26,124 nt of DNA from Cytophagaceae bacterium UBA6715 (GCA_002454335.1 DKIP01000041.1:10156-36279); one strand, 5' to 3'. Shown: positions 14,030-22,307, counted from the first letter of the stretch. Notes: generated from the sequence alone by a model not told the origin. Made by a program: numbers and translations.

Positions 14030-16489
14030 ATGGCCAAGAAGATAGTAAATCCTACGAGTACCCTTCAAATTAATTTTGATTCTGAAAACAGGAAGCCCAA
14101 AACACCTGCTGAGATTGCATATCGCGTTCGATTGATTTTCGGATGTTTTTTGTTGCTTGTTGGTTTTCTTTTGCTTTTTGCTTTCGGGTCAAGTTTCTTC
14201 GTAGGAGTTGCTGATCAGAGCGAAGTTTCGGAAGGAGCCTTGGATGTGATTGCAGGATCTGATATTCCGGTGAAAAACTGGGCAGGGCTACTAGGGGCAA
14301 AAATTGCACACTTCTTTTTGTTTAGAACTTTTGGTTGGTCGTCGCTTCTTTTGATTCCACTATTCTTTTTGTCAGCCATTAAATTGATTTTCAAACGCGA
14401 GGTGTATCCCTTGGATCGCTTAACCTGGCAACTGATTTTCTACATTATTTGGGGAAGTTTAATCGCGGGATTTTTTGTTTATCAATTGGATTTGCCTCAT
14501 TCGATTGGCGGAGGCGTGGGATATTTTGTCAGTGAGAAATTAATTCAATTGATCGGATACTTGGCCATTTTTGCGCTTGGATTTGCGGGATTAGTGTTTT
14601 TGATTTTATTCTATCAATGGAATCCTTCTAGGCCTAAAGTCCAAACAGCAGCTTCTGGGGGTGCATTGCCAGTCGATGAGTTTGCTGAGGAAGAGGCCTT
14701 GTTTGATGATGACGATGATTCCCCGGTTCATGTGGATAATGAGGATTTAGAGACTTACCGCCCGCTTGTTCCACCAGTTAAGGTAGATGACGTAGAGGAT
14801 GTATTGCCTGCTGATTTGCCGATTGTCGAAGAGCAAATTGCGGAAGCGGCATTGGAAGAAGTGGATGAAACGCCATTTACATTCAAGGTGGCTGATGAAG
14901 ATGATGCGGCTGTTGAAGTTGAGGAAACACAAGCAACTACCCCTGTTCAGGCGAATGATTTAGTTGCCCAATTTGGTTTATATGATCCTACGGCTGACTT
15001 GCCTAAGTATGTCTATCCGACGCTTGATTTGTTGAAGGAATATGATCAGAAGAATCAGACAACGCAAGTGACGATGGATGAGCTGAAGGAAAACAAGGAG
15101 AAGATTGTGGAGACCTTGTTGAACTATGGCATTGGAATTCAGAAAATTGAAGCGACGATTGGGCCAACGGTTACGTTGTATGAAATTGTGCCAAAAGCGG
15201 GTGTTCGTGTTAGTAAAATTACCTCGTTGGAAGATGACTTATCGCTTTCTTTGGCAGCCATGGGTGTTCGTATTATTGGGCAAATGCCGGGTAAAGGTAC
15301 GATTGGTATCGAGGTAGCGAATAAGAACCGAGAAATGGTTCCAGTACGTGCCGTGATTGGTTCGGAGAAATTCCAAAAGTCAACATATGATTTGCCGATT
15401 ACCTTGGGTAAGACGATTTCGAACGAAATTTTTGTGGCTGATCTAGCCAAAATGCCTCACTTATTGATGGCTGGTGCTACGGGACAAGGTAAGTCGGTAG
15501 GTTTGAATATGTTATTGACGTCCTTAATTTACAAGAAACACCCTTCGACCTTGAAGTTTGTATTGGTGGATCCGAAGAAGGTTGAGTTGTCCTTATTTAA
15601 TAAGTTGGAGCGCCATTTCTTAGCCTGTTTGCCCGATTCTGCGGAGGCAATTATTACGGATACTAAAAAGGTTGTGGCGACTTTGAATTCCCTTTGCAAG
15701 GAGATGGATATGCGTTACGATAAGCTGAAGGAAGCGGGATGTCGTAATATTAAAGAATACAATACGAAATTCATCAATCGCCGCTTGAATCCGAATGAGC
15801 ATGATTTCATGCCGTATATCGTTTTGGTGATTGACGAATTAGCCGACTTGATGTTGACCGCAGGTAAAGAAGTGGAGCATCCGATTGCCCGTTTAGCGCA
15901 GTTGGCCCGTGCCATCGGTATTCACTTAGTTGTTGCGACACAACGTCCATCTGTGAACGTTATTACGGGTACAATTAAGGCCAATTTTCCGGCACGTTTA
16001 TCGTTCAAGGTCATGTCGAAAATCGACTCCCGTACGATTTTGGATGCGGGTGGTGCTGATCAATTGGTGGGTATGGGAGACATGCTCTTATCGATGGGAT
16101 CTGAGGTAATTCGTTTGCAATGTGCGTTTGTAGATACGCCAGAAGTTGAGGAGATTTGTGACTTTATTGGGAACCAACAAGGCTATTCATCTGCCTATTT
16201 ATTGCCAGAACCTGATGCTGATGAAATGGGAGGCCAGGATCGAGGCGATGTGGATTTGGGCGATCGGGATTCGTTTTTTGATGAGGCAGCGCGTTTGGTT
16301 GTGATGCATCAGCAGGGAAGTACTTCCTTGATTCAGCGTAAATTGAAATTAGGTTATAACCGTGCAGGTCGATTGATTGATCAATTGGAGGCTGCGGGCA
16401 TTGTGGGTTCTTTTGGCGGATCAAAGGCTCGGGAAGTATTGGTAAAATCTGAAGTAGAGTTAGAAGAAATTTTGAAAAATTTAAAGTAA
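14030..16489 (+). CDS. ftsK: DNA translocase FtsK/SpoIIIE
   Basis: Septal DNA pump that moves chromosome termini and activates Xer recombination. The 819-residue protein has an N-terminal membrane region with about four helices (roughly 32-55, 98-120, 133-152, 172-197), a short acidic linker (about 205-310, with runs of Asp and Glu), and the alpha/beta motor from about 340. The motor has Walker A GATGQGKS at 482-489 and Walker B IVLVIDE at 597-603. The C-terminal gamma winged-helix that reads orienting DNA motifs is at about 750-810 (TSLIQRKLKLGYNRAGRLID). The linker is much shorter than the long Pro/Gln linker of E. coli FtsK and resembles SpoIIIE-size proteins. The stop overlaps the next start as TAATG, coupling it to the LolA-like gene. 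Confidence 0.95.
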   Translation: MAKKIVNPTSTLQINFDSENRKPKTPAEIAYRVRLIFGCFLLLVGFLLLFAFGSSFFVGVADQSEVSEGALDVIAGSDIPVKNWAGLLGAKIAHFFLFRTFGWSSLLLIPLFFLSAIKLIFKREVYPLDRLTWQLIFYIIWGSLIAGFFVYQLDLPHSIGGGVGYFVSEKLIQLIGYLAIFALGFAGLVFLILFYQWNPSRPKVQTAASGGALPVDEFAEEEALFDDDDDSPVHVDNEDLETYRPLVPPVKVDDVEDVLPADLPIVEEQIAEAALEEVDETPFTFKVADEDDAAVEVEETQATTPVQANDLVAQFGLYDPTADLPKYVYPTLDLLKEYDQKNQTTQVTMDELKENKEKIVETLLNYGIGIQKIEATIGPTVTLYEIVPKAGVRVSKITSLEDDLSLSLAAMGVRIIGQMPGKGTIGIEVANKNREMVPVRAVIGSEKFQKSTYDLPITLGKTISNEIFVADLAKMPHLLMAGATGQGKSVGLNMLLTSLIYKKHPSTLKFVLVDPKKVELSLFNKLERHFLACLPDSAEAIITDTKKVVATLNSLCKEMDMRYDKLKEAGCRNIKEYNTKFINRRLNPNEHDFMPYIVLVIDELADLMLTAGKEVEHPIARLAQLARAIGIHLVVATQRPSVNVITGTIKANFPARLSFKVMSKIDSRTILDAGGADQLVGMGDMLLSMGSEVIRLQCAFVDTPEVEEICDFIGNQQGYSSAYLLPEPDADEMGGQDRGDVDLGDRDSFFDEAARLVVMHQQGSTSLIQRKLKLGYNRAGRLIDQLEAAGIVGSFGGSKAREVLVKSEVELEEILKNLK

Positions 16490-17091
16490 TGAAAAAGATA
16501 TTAGCGTTTGTATTGTTATCGATCCCTGTTTGGGGGCAAGCGAATAAGGCCATAAGTTTAATAGATGGCATGCAGAAGAAATATAAAAGCATGGGGTCGT
16601 TTTCAGCAAATTTCAGCTATCAAATCGATGGTGGAAATGCGATGAATGGTTCGATTACCGTGAAGGGGACTAAGTTTCGCTTGAAGACGGCTGGACAGGA
16701 GATTTTCAATAATGGGAAAGAGGTTGCGACCTATATCAAAGAAATCAATGAAGTGAATATTTCGGCCTTTGATCCCGCGGATGGCGACTTGAATCCGGCA
16801 AAGATTTACACCTTTGACAAAAAAGGCTATAAGTTTACTTGGGTAGGTGAATCAGGCGGCGTTGCTACAGTTGAGATGGTTCCAGGTACTAAAGCGGCTC
16901 AGGTGAAGCATATCAGCCTTAAAATCAATACGTCGGACTTTACGGTGAAGTCTTGGACGATTGTTAATAAGTCGGGTAAGAAACAATTGTTTACAGTGAC
17001 GAAATTGAATTCCAAAGCGGGTGCGGATGATGCGTTCTTTACATTTAATAAGAAGGCATTTCCTGGAGTAGAGGTGAATGATTTAAGATAA
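16489..17091 (+). CDS. LolA-like periplasmic outer-membrane lipoprotein carrier
   Basis: Exported protein of 200 residues. A signal peptide spans about 1-17 (KKILAFVLLSIPVWGQ), with cleavage likely just before ANKA. The mature part fits the LolA fold: helix AISLIDGMQKKYKSMGSFSA, FSYQIDGGNAMNGSI, then KGTKFRLKTAGQEIFNNGKE, VATYIKE and a strand-rich C-terminus. LolA carries lipoproteins across the periplasm from LolCDE to the outer membrane. Divergence is high, so the general LolA-like family is safer than a strict LolA name. It overlaps ftsK (TAATG), a gene order I recall from other Bacteroidota, and is followed by a strong bidirectional terminator. Confidence 0.82.
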   Translation: MKKILAFVLLSIPVWGQANKAISLIDGMQKKYKSMGSFSANFSYQIDGGNAMNGSITVKGTKFRLKTAGQEIFNNGKEVATYIKEINEVNISAFDPADGDLNPAKIYTFDKKGYKFTWVGESGGVATVEMVPGTKAAQVKHISLKINTSDFTVKSWTIVNKSGKKQLFTVTKLNSKAGADDAFFTFNKKAFPGVEVNDLR

Positions 17092-17099
17092 CAATTACT

Positions 17100-17119
17100 A
17101 GACGCGATACTTCGCGTCT
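17100..17119. repeat. GC-rich palindrome resembling a dispersed short repeat
   Basis: AGACGCGA-tact-TCGCGTCT, with perfect 8-bp arms, 9 bp after the LolA-like stop and before the real terminator. It has no T-tract of its own and is far richer in CG dinucleotides than its surroundings. Similar GAGACGCGA...TCGCGTCTC palindromes recur as small intergenic repeats in several bacterial genomes, so it may be one copy of such a family. Only one copy is visible in this window. Confidence 0.5.
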
Positions 17120-17135
17120 CTACAAATGCGAATAA

Positions 17136-17160
17136 AAAAAGCGCGAATTTCGCGCTTTTT
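17136..17160. terminator. Bidirectional intrinsic terminator between the LolA-like gene and purQ
   Basis: Near-perfect inverted repeat with 12-bp arms AAAAAGCGCGAA and TTCGCGCTTTTT around a single central T. The GC-rich core is flanked by A and T runs, so it works as a stem plus U-tract on both strands. It lies between two convergent genes (17091 and 17165). Confidence 0.85.
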
Positions 17161-17164
17161 GATT

Positions 17165-17851
17165 TTATGCCATTTCAAGGATTAATTGCTTCATGATTTC
17201 CAGACCGTCCGTATTATTCAAATCAGGATCTGCCGCACGTTCTGGGTGTGGCATCAATCCGAATACATTGCGTCCTTCATTGCAAATTCCAGCGATGTTC
17301 AATAAACTTCCGTTTGGATTGGCTTCTTCTGTTACTTGTCCATTCGCATCGCAATAGTAAAATAAGATTTGATCATTTGCTTGTAGCGATGCCAAAGTTG
17401 CTTGATCCGCAAAATAACGTCCTTCCGCATGCGCGATGGGTATTTTGTAGGCTTTGTTACGATCTAACTCTTGCGTCAATAAAGCATTGTTTGTCGCAGC
17501 CTTCAGGTAGATATTTTTTGAAATGAATTTTTGGGAATTATTGCGTAATAAAACGCCAGGCAATAAATGTGCCTCAACCAATACCTGAAATCCATTGCAG
17601 ATACCCATCAAATAGCCACCATTCTTAGCGAATTCAATGACGTGTTCCATGATAGGTGAAAAGCGTGCAATGGCACCTGATCGCAAGTAATCTCCATAAG
17701 AGAAACCACCTGGTACGATGATGAAATCACAGCCTTGTAAATCAGTATCCTTGTGCCACAATTTTATGGCCTCGTGGCCTAAGCTTTGAATTACGCCAAC
17801 GGTGTCATCATCACAATTGGAACCCGGAAATACGATTACGCCAAATTTCAT
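17165..17851 (-). CDS. purQ: Phosphoribosylformylglycinamidine synthase, glutaminase subunit PurQ
   Basis: Glutamine amidotransferase subunit of the fourth purine-synthesis step, delivering ammonia to PurL with PurS. The protein has 228 residues, typical of PurQ. The N-terminus VIVFPGSNCDDD (6-16) is diagnostic. The class I glutaminase triad is complete: Cys85 in MGICNGFQ, His202 and Glu204 in PHPERA; IVPGGFSYGDYLR (45-57) forms the oxyanion region. This shows the separate-subunit system (PurS/PurQ/PurL) rather than the fused large enzyme; purS and purL are not in the window. It is a single-gene unit with its own promoter box upstream and a strong terminator downstream. Confidence 0.95.
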   Translation of the reverse strand: MKFGVIVFPGSNCDDDTVGVIQSLGHEAIKLWHKDTDLQGCDFIIVPGGFSYGDYLRSGAIARFSPIMEHVIEFAKNGGYLMGICNGFQVLVEAHLLPGVLLRNNSQKFISKNIYLKAATNNALLTQELDRNKAYKIPIAHAEGRYFADQATLASLQANDQILFYYCDANGQVTEEANPNGSLLNIAGICNEGRNVFGLMPHPERAADPDLNNTDGLEIMKQLILEMA

Positions 17852-17874
17852 TTCTTTTCTGTCTTAATTTTGTG

Positions 17875-17909
17875 CAAAAATACGGGATTTCAGCGATTTA
17901 TTTTAGCAA
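17875..17909 (-). promoter_or_regulatory. Bacteroidota-type promoter for purQ
   Basis: On the minus strand TTG (17907-17909) is followed after 24 bp by TATTTTTG (17875-17882), an exact TAnnTTTG box 23 bp before the purQ ATG. The spacing is slightly long. The TTG lies inside the last codons of the upstream metallopeptidase gene. Confidence 0.42.
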
Positions 17910-19484
17910 TTCTTTATCAAATAAATAGCTTTCTTCATCCAATTCCGGTGCATGGTCTAATTGGATTTCTTGCCATGCTGAATTTGGATTGATTTTCTCG
18001 CCTGATTTAAGTGTGAGTGGAAAGCTGATGGCATCACTCAGGTTACTCCAGCGATAGCGCATTGTCCATGAATTGCCTGATTGAAGGATGCTATATTGCA
18101 AATTGGGATTCTTCACTTGATACAAGTAATTCAACATCAAATCCTTGATAGGCTTGTTCAAATGCTTGCTCCAAAATTCGACAACTTCTTGCGTATTCGT
18201 GTTCTTGTGATAAAAGGCTAAACAAAATTCGCGCATGGTTTTAAACCAAAGGGCATCATCTTGAATGATATTTCGCAAGGTATGGAACATCCAGGTTCCC
18301 TTGAAATACATGTCGGAATCCGGGTGCTGGTAATTGACCTGATAAGGGCCCGCAATCGGGAAAGCATAGCGAATGTTTCTTTTTTGACCATTCAAGTATT
18401 CTTGTGCTCTAGCCTTGCCAAATTTCTCCTCCACATAAATGGCCTCAGCATAAGTTCCTAAGGCTTCATGGATCCATAAATCTGCATGATCGGAACAAGA
18501 GATGGAATTACCAAACCATTCATGTGCCGACTCATGTATAATGATAAAATCGAAACCAAATTTGTTGTTTTTGTAGTGGTTACCATATGCCACTGCACTT
18601 TGGTGTTCCATGCCCCAATAATCGGTTTCCACTAAAGCATATCCATCCTGTGGGAAAGGGTAGGGTCCAAAATATTTCTCAAAAATGCGCAACATTTCTT
18701 CACTTTGCTCGAAGTGTTTTTTTGCAATTGCCTCATTTTCTTTGAGAACATAATAGTCTAAATCCAAGTTCTTGCCATTCAATTGCTTCATCGTTTTGGA
18801 CCAATGCGCATAATCGGCCATATTGATGCTAACATTATACAGATTAATCGGATAGCTGACTCTCCAATGATATTCGTCGGTGGATGCCTTGCTGATTTTT
18901 TCTACCAGATTTCCGTTGGAAACAGAAACCAGTCCTTTCGGGCCTTCGATGTGGATGTCCATGGATGCGGGTTCGTCGGAAGGATGATCCTTGCAGGGCC
19001 ACCAAACCGATGCACCTAATCCCTCACAGGATACGGTTACCCAAGGATTTCCTTTGGGATCTTTTGTCCAGGAAAATCCGCCATCCCAAGGCGGTTTAAC
19101 AGCCGGTCGGGGATTTCCGTGGTACTTCACCCAAACCGTTTGAACTTGTTTGGTGGGAATCAATTTGCCTGCTTGGATGAAGATCGCATTGCCATCCCGT
19201 CGGAAGTTTACTTTTTTATTGGCCCAACGGATTTCGTCTACAACCAAGTTGGCAAATAAATCTAATTGAATCTCTTTTGTTTGTTGGGTCGTAACAAAAC
19301 GAATGCTATTCGTTCCTGCAATGCTTTTTTCTGCCGGATTCACAGCTACATGTAAGTCGTAATGCAGTACATCGAAACAAGCTCTTGCCGGGCTTAATGT
19401 TCCGCGAAGACTATCCGCATGGCTGAATTTTTGTGCAAATAAACCGAAGGGGATCAGGAGAATGAAGAGTAATTTCTGGGTCAT
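17898..19484 (-). CDS. Secreted M1-family zinc metallopeptidase
   Basis: Aminopeptidase-type M1 enzyme, 528 residues, probably periplasmic or exported. The frame is open up to 19610, but the ATG at 19484 starts a clean signal peptide (KLLFILLIPFGLFAQ, 4-18), and the longer version would run through a terminator; the shorter start is chosen. The beta-saddle N-terminal domain is followed by the thermolysin-like core with HESAHEWFG at 317-325 and the third zinc ligand E340 (18 residues between). The exopeptidase GxMEN motif reads GMEH at 291-294, a variant that I recall from the Bacteroidota/LTA4-hydrolase-like group. It lacks the large C-terminal domain of PepN. No T9SS sorting domain is present. 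Confidence 0.88.
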   Translation of the reverse strand: MTQKLLFILLIPFGLFAQKFSHADSLRGTLSPARACFDVLHYDLHVAVNPAEKSIAGTNSIRFVTTQQTKEIQLDLFANLVVDEIRWANKKVNFRRDGNAIFIQAGKLIPTKQVQTVWVKYHGNPRPAVKPPWDGGFSWTKDPKGNPWVTVSCEGLGASVWWPCKDHPSDEPASMDIHIEGPKGLVSVSNGNLVEKISKASTDEYHWRVSYPINLYNVSINMADYAHWSKTMKQLNGKNLDLDYYVLKENEAIAKKHFEQSEEMLRIFEKYFGPYPFPQDGYALVETDYWGMEHQSAVAYGNHYKNNKFGFDFIIIHESAHEWFGNSISCSDHADLWIHEALGTYAEAIYVEEKFGKARAQEYLNGQKRNIRYAFPIAGPYQVNYQHPDSDMYFKGTWMFHTLRNIIQDDALWFKTMREFCLAFYHKNTNTQEVVEFWSKHLNKPIKDLMLNYLYQVKNPNLQYSILQSGNSWTMRYRWSNLSDAISFPLTLKSGEKINPNSAWQEIQLDHAPELDEESYLFDKELLK

Positions 19485-19511
19485 TGGAATGAAATGTGAA
19501 TTTAAAGATAT

Positions 19512-19543
19512 AAAAAAAGCTGCACCTTGAAAGTGCAGCTTTT
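19512..19543 (-). terminator. Intrinsic terminator of ahcY
   Basis: 11-bp perfect stem (AAAAGCTGCAC at 19515-19525, GTGCAGCTTTT at 19533-19543) with a 7-base loop. On the minus strand it is followed by a run of T residues (19512-19518 complement). It lies 20 bp after the ahcY stop and before the metallopeptidase start, so ahcY and the metallopeptidase are probably separate units. Confidence 0.8.
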
Positions 19544-19563
19544 GATATACATGCAGAAAAATA

Positions 19564-20880
19564 CTAGTAACGGTAATGCTCCGGCTTGAATGGACCCGCT
19601 TGAGGTACACCGATGTATTCTGCTTGTTCTTTTTCTAATTTCTCCAACTTCGCACCGATGTGAGCTAAGTGCAAGAATGCTACTTTCTCATCTAAGTGTT
19701 TGGGTAAGATATACACTTTGTTCTCGTAATTTTTAGAATTAGCCCATAATTCCAATTGAGCTAATGTTTGGTTACAGAATGAGTTCGACATCACGAAAGA
19801 TGGGTGACCCATGGCACAACCTAAATTTACCAAACGACCTTCTGCCAAAACGATAATGTTTTTACCGTCGATGGTGTACATGTCAACTTGAGGTTTGATT
19901 TGGTCTTTCGTAGAACCGTAGTTGTTGTTTAACCATTCCATGTCGATTTCATTATCAAAGTGACCGATGTTACAAACAATCGCTTTGTCTTTCATCGCTT
20001 TGAAGTGACGATCACGGATGATTTTTACGTTACCTGTAGCCGTAACAAAAATGTTTGCGCGTGAAGCAGCTTCATCCATCGGAACAACTTCATAACCATC
20101 CATGGCCGCTTGAAGCGCACAGATTGGGTCGATTTCTGTGACCAAAACACGGCAACCCGCACCACGTAATGAATCAGCAGAACCTTTTCCTACGTCACCA
20201 TAACCTGCTACCACAGCAACTTTACCAGCTAGCATCAAGTCAGTTGCACGACGAATCGCATCAACCAATGACTCTTTACAGCCGTATTTGTTATCAAATT
20301 TAGACTTCGTTACCGAGTCATTCACGTTGATCGCAGGTAAGAATAATGTGCCATTCTTCATTCGCTCATATAAACGGTGAACACCTGTCGTTGTTTCTTC
20401 TGAAAGACCTTTAATGCCTTCGATTAACTCAGGATACTCATCAAAAACCATGTTTGTCAAATCACCACCATCATCCAAGATCATGTTCAAGGGTTGACGA
20501 TCTTCTCCAAAGAATAAAGTTTGCTCGATACACCAGTTGAATTCTTCTTCATTCATGCCTTTCCAAGCATAAACAGGAATACCTGCCGCTGCGATAGCTG
20601 CTGCTGCGTGGTCTTGCGTAGAGAAAATGTTACAAGATGACCAAGTTACATCGGCTCCTAAAGCTGTTAATGTTTCGATTAAAACCGCAGTTTGAATGGT
20701 CATGTGTAAACAACCTGCGATACGAGCACCTTTTAGGGGTTGTGCTGCGCCAAATTCCGCACGTAGCGCCATTAAGCCCGGCATTTCAGCTTCTGCTAAT
20801 TGAATCTCTTTGCGACCCCAGTCGGCCAATGCAATGTCTTTAACTTTGTAAGGTACGTAAGTGCCTGATTGTGATGCCAT
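19564..20880 (-). CDS. ahcY: Adenosylhomocysteinase (S-adenosylhomocysteine hydrolase)
   Basis: NAD-dependent cytosolic enzyme that hydrolyses S-adenosylhomocysteine to adenosine and homocysteine, removing the product inhibitor of methyltransferases. The protein has 438 residues, normal for bacterial AhcY. Visible blocks: the substrate-binding HMTIQTAVLIETL near 59-71, the DDGGDLTN motif at 136-143, the PAINVNDSVTKSKFDN active-site segment at 182-197 (Lys and Asp ligands), the NAD motif GYGDVGKG at 226-233, and the C-terminal PFKPEHYRY that reaches into the neighbouring subunit's cofactor site. It is a monocistronic unit with a good promoter and terminator. No SAH riboswitch could be recognised in the short leader. 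Confidence 0.96.
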   Translation of the reverse strand: MASQSGTYVPYKVKDIALADWGRKEIQLAEAEMPGLMALRAEFGAAQPLKGARIAGCLHMTIQTAVLIETLTALGADVTWSSCNIFSTQDHAAAAIAAAGIPVYAWKGMNEEEFNWCIEQTLFFGEDRQPLNMILDDGGDLTNMVFDEYPELIEGIKGLSEETTTGVHRLYERMKNGTLFLPAINVNDSVTKSKFDNKYGCKESLVDAIRRATDLMLAGKVAVVAGYGDVGKGSADSLRGAGCRVLVTEIDPICALQAAMDGYEVVPMDEAASRANIFVTATGNVKIIRDRHFKAMKDKAIVCNIGHFDNEIDMEWLNNNYGSTKDQIKPQVDMYTIDGKNIIVLAEGRLVNLGCAMGHPSFVMSNSFCNQTLAQLELWANSKNYENKVYILPKHLDEKVAFLHLAHIGAKLEKLEKEQAEYIGVPQAGPFKPEHYRY

Positions 20881-20917
20881 TGTGTATTGTTTTTTATTTC
20901 GAATTCTTAAGAAAGTG

Positions 20918-20948
20918 CAAATTTAGCCCTTTATTGTTGCCCAACAAA
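20918..20948 (-). promoter_or_regulatory. Bacteroidota -33/-7 promoter of ahcY
   Basis: On the minus strand TTTG (20945-20948) and TAAATTTG (20918-20925) are separated by exactly 19 bp, the canonical TTTG-N19-TAnnTTTG arrangement. The -7 box ends 37 bp before the ahcY ATG. This is the best promoter match found in the window. Confidence 0.62.
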
Positions 20949-20956
20949 ATTTTGTT
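20934..20956. repeat. Overlapping palindromes at the ahcY promoter / murF 3' end
   Basis: Two inverted repeats share bases: TTGTTG-cc-CAACAA (20934-20939 with 20942-20947) and the 14-bp perfect palindrome AACAAAATTTTGTT (20943-20956). They cover the -33 element of ahcY and lie 15 bp after the murF stop. They could be an operator for ahcY, a weak murF terminator, or two alternative hairpins. Confidence 0.4.
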
Positions 20957-20971
20957 TTAATAAACGATTGA

Positions 20972-22264
20972 CTAAGATTCCAAGAAAGCTAAAACACTTT
21001 CGAGTTGGATCCCACGAGAACCTTTTACTAACAAAAAGCTATTCGTAATGGGGTTATCTTGTAACCAATTATGTAGTCCAAATTTGTCTGGGAAATAATA
21101 GGCCTGTGGCAAATGGATTAATGCATGTTGCATGTAATTACCTACAAGAAGTACCTTCGAAAATTGGAATCTAGCGATTAGTTTACCAAGAGAAGCGTGT
21201 TCACTTGCTGATAAATCACCCAATTCAAACATGTCGCCTAGGATGACAATTTTAGGGTTATTTTCTGTTTCTGCAAAATGAGAAATAGCAGCCTCCATGG
21301 AAGATGGATTCGCATTGTATGCGTCCATTAAGACTTGGTTGGATCCTATTTTGATGAATTGCGATCGATGGTTCGTTGGCTGGTAAGAACTAATTCCAAT
21401 CCGACAAGCTTCATCGCTTAAGTCAAATGCTTTTCCAACGGCAATGGCCATTTGGATATTTTCAAAATTATAAATTCCGGGGAGGTGTGATTTTACCAGG
21501 CTTCCATCAGCACAGGAAAAAGTAATGGTTGGTTTCGCCTCGATGAGGCTTGTGGGCATCTCCGCATTTGCCACGATGCAATTGGCGATGCCGCGCTCTT
21601 CGCTCATCTTGTGCACGACATTTTTGTCTTTTGGTAAAAAGACCGTTCCGCCATGTTGGGCAACATAATCAAATAATTCCCCTTTTCCTTTGCGGACACC
21701 CGCCTCCCCGCCAAAGCCTTCTAAATGGGCCTTGCCGATATTGGTAATTAAGCTGTGTGTCGGCTGAGCGATTTCAACCAATTCTTTGATGTCACCTTGC
21801 TTATTCGCACCCATTTCGATCACCGCAACTTCATGCGTGGATTTGATCTGCAAAATGGAAAGCGGAACGCCAATGTGGTTATTTAAATTCCCAGCAGTGG
21901 CATAGCAATGGTATTTTTGAGATAGGACCGAAAATAATAATTCTTTCGTCGTTGTTTTGCCGTTTGAACCCGTCAATCCAATGATAGGAATACTCAGCGT
22001 ATTACGATAATCCCGTGCTAAATCTTGAAGGGCTTTTAGGCTATCCTCCACGAGTAAGGTCTGATCGCCTGTTTCGAAGTTTATGTCATCGATGACTGCG
22101 GCTATGGCTCCTTTTTCTAAAGCTTCTTTCGCTAAGGCATTGGCATTGAAATTAGGACCTTTCAAAGCGAAAAATAGATTTCCTGGTTGAATCTTACGTG
22201 TATCCGTGCAGACACCTGTTGAGGATAGAAAAAAATCTAAAAGAGCTGAATTTAAAATCTTCAT
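20972..22264 (-). CDS. murF: UDP-N-acetylmuramoyl-tripeptide--D-alanyl-D-alanine ligase
   Basis: Cytoplasmic ligase that adds D-Ala-D-Ala to the UDP-MurNAc-tripeptide, the last soluble step of the peptidoglycan precursor. The protein has 430 residues. The N-terminal substrate domain carries CTDTRKIQPGNLFFALKG (19-36); the ATP-binding P-loop is GLTGSNGKTTTK at 96-107. Further Mur-ligase landmarks are NLNNHIGVPLSIL, the VIEMGANKQGDI motif, TNIGKAHLEGFGG and LMDAYNANPSSM, all typical of MurF rather than MurC, D or E. It stands apart from any dcw-type cluster. It diverges from the FG-GAP protein with only 43 bp between starts; its own ATG is part of a CATG shared by both strands. Confidence 0.94.
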   Translation of the reverse strand: MKILNSALLDFFLSSTGVCTDTRKIQPGNLFFALKGPNFNANALAKEALEKGAIAAVIDDINFETGDQTLLVEDSLKALQDLARDYRNTLSIPIIGLTGSNGKTTTKELLFSVLSQKYHCYATAGNLNNHIGVPLSILQIKSTHEVAVIEMGANKQGDIKELVEIAQPTHSLITNIGKAHLEGFGGEAGVRKGKGELFDYVAQHGGTVFLPKDKNVVHKMSEERGIANCIVANAEMPTSLIEAKPTITFSCADGSLVKSHLPGIYNFENIQMAIAVGKAFDLSDEACRIGISSYQPTNHRSQFIKIGSNQVLMDAYNANPSSMEAAISHFAETENNPKIVILGDMFELGDLSASEHASLGKLIARFQFSKVLLVGNYMQHALIHLPQAYYFPDKFGLHNWLQDNPITNSFLLVKGSRGIQLESVLAFLES

Positions 22265-22307
22265 GTTAATTTTAGTGAGCCTTTGTTTTTGCAGCTACAA
22301 ATATCGA

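Noticed and set aside
16164..16592. 142-residue minus-strand frame across the ftsK/LolA-like junction
   Set aside because: Lies opposite the conserved FtsK gamma domain and the LolA-like signal peptide; no recognisable protein features.
19485..19610. Longer start of the metallopeptidase at 19610
   Set aside because: It would place the signal peptide internally and run through the ahcY terminator and ahcY 3' end.
20881..20971. SAH or SAM riboswitch upstream of ahcY
   Set aside because: The leader after the predicted promoter is only about 30 bases, too short for known SAH/SAM aptamers, and no conserved core was seen.
22206..22307. Upstream starts of the FG-GAP protein at 22206 or 22263
   Set aside because: Both overlap the murF start region and would bury the signal peptide; the ATG at 22308 gives a clean one.
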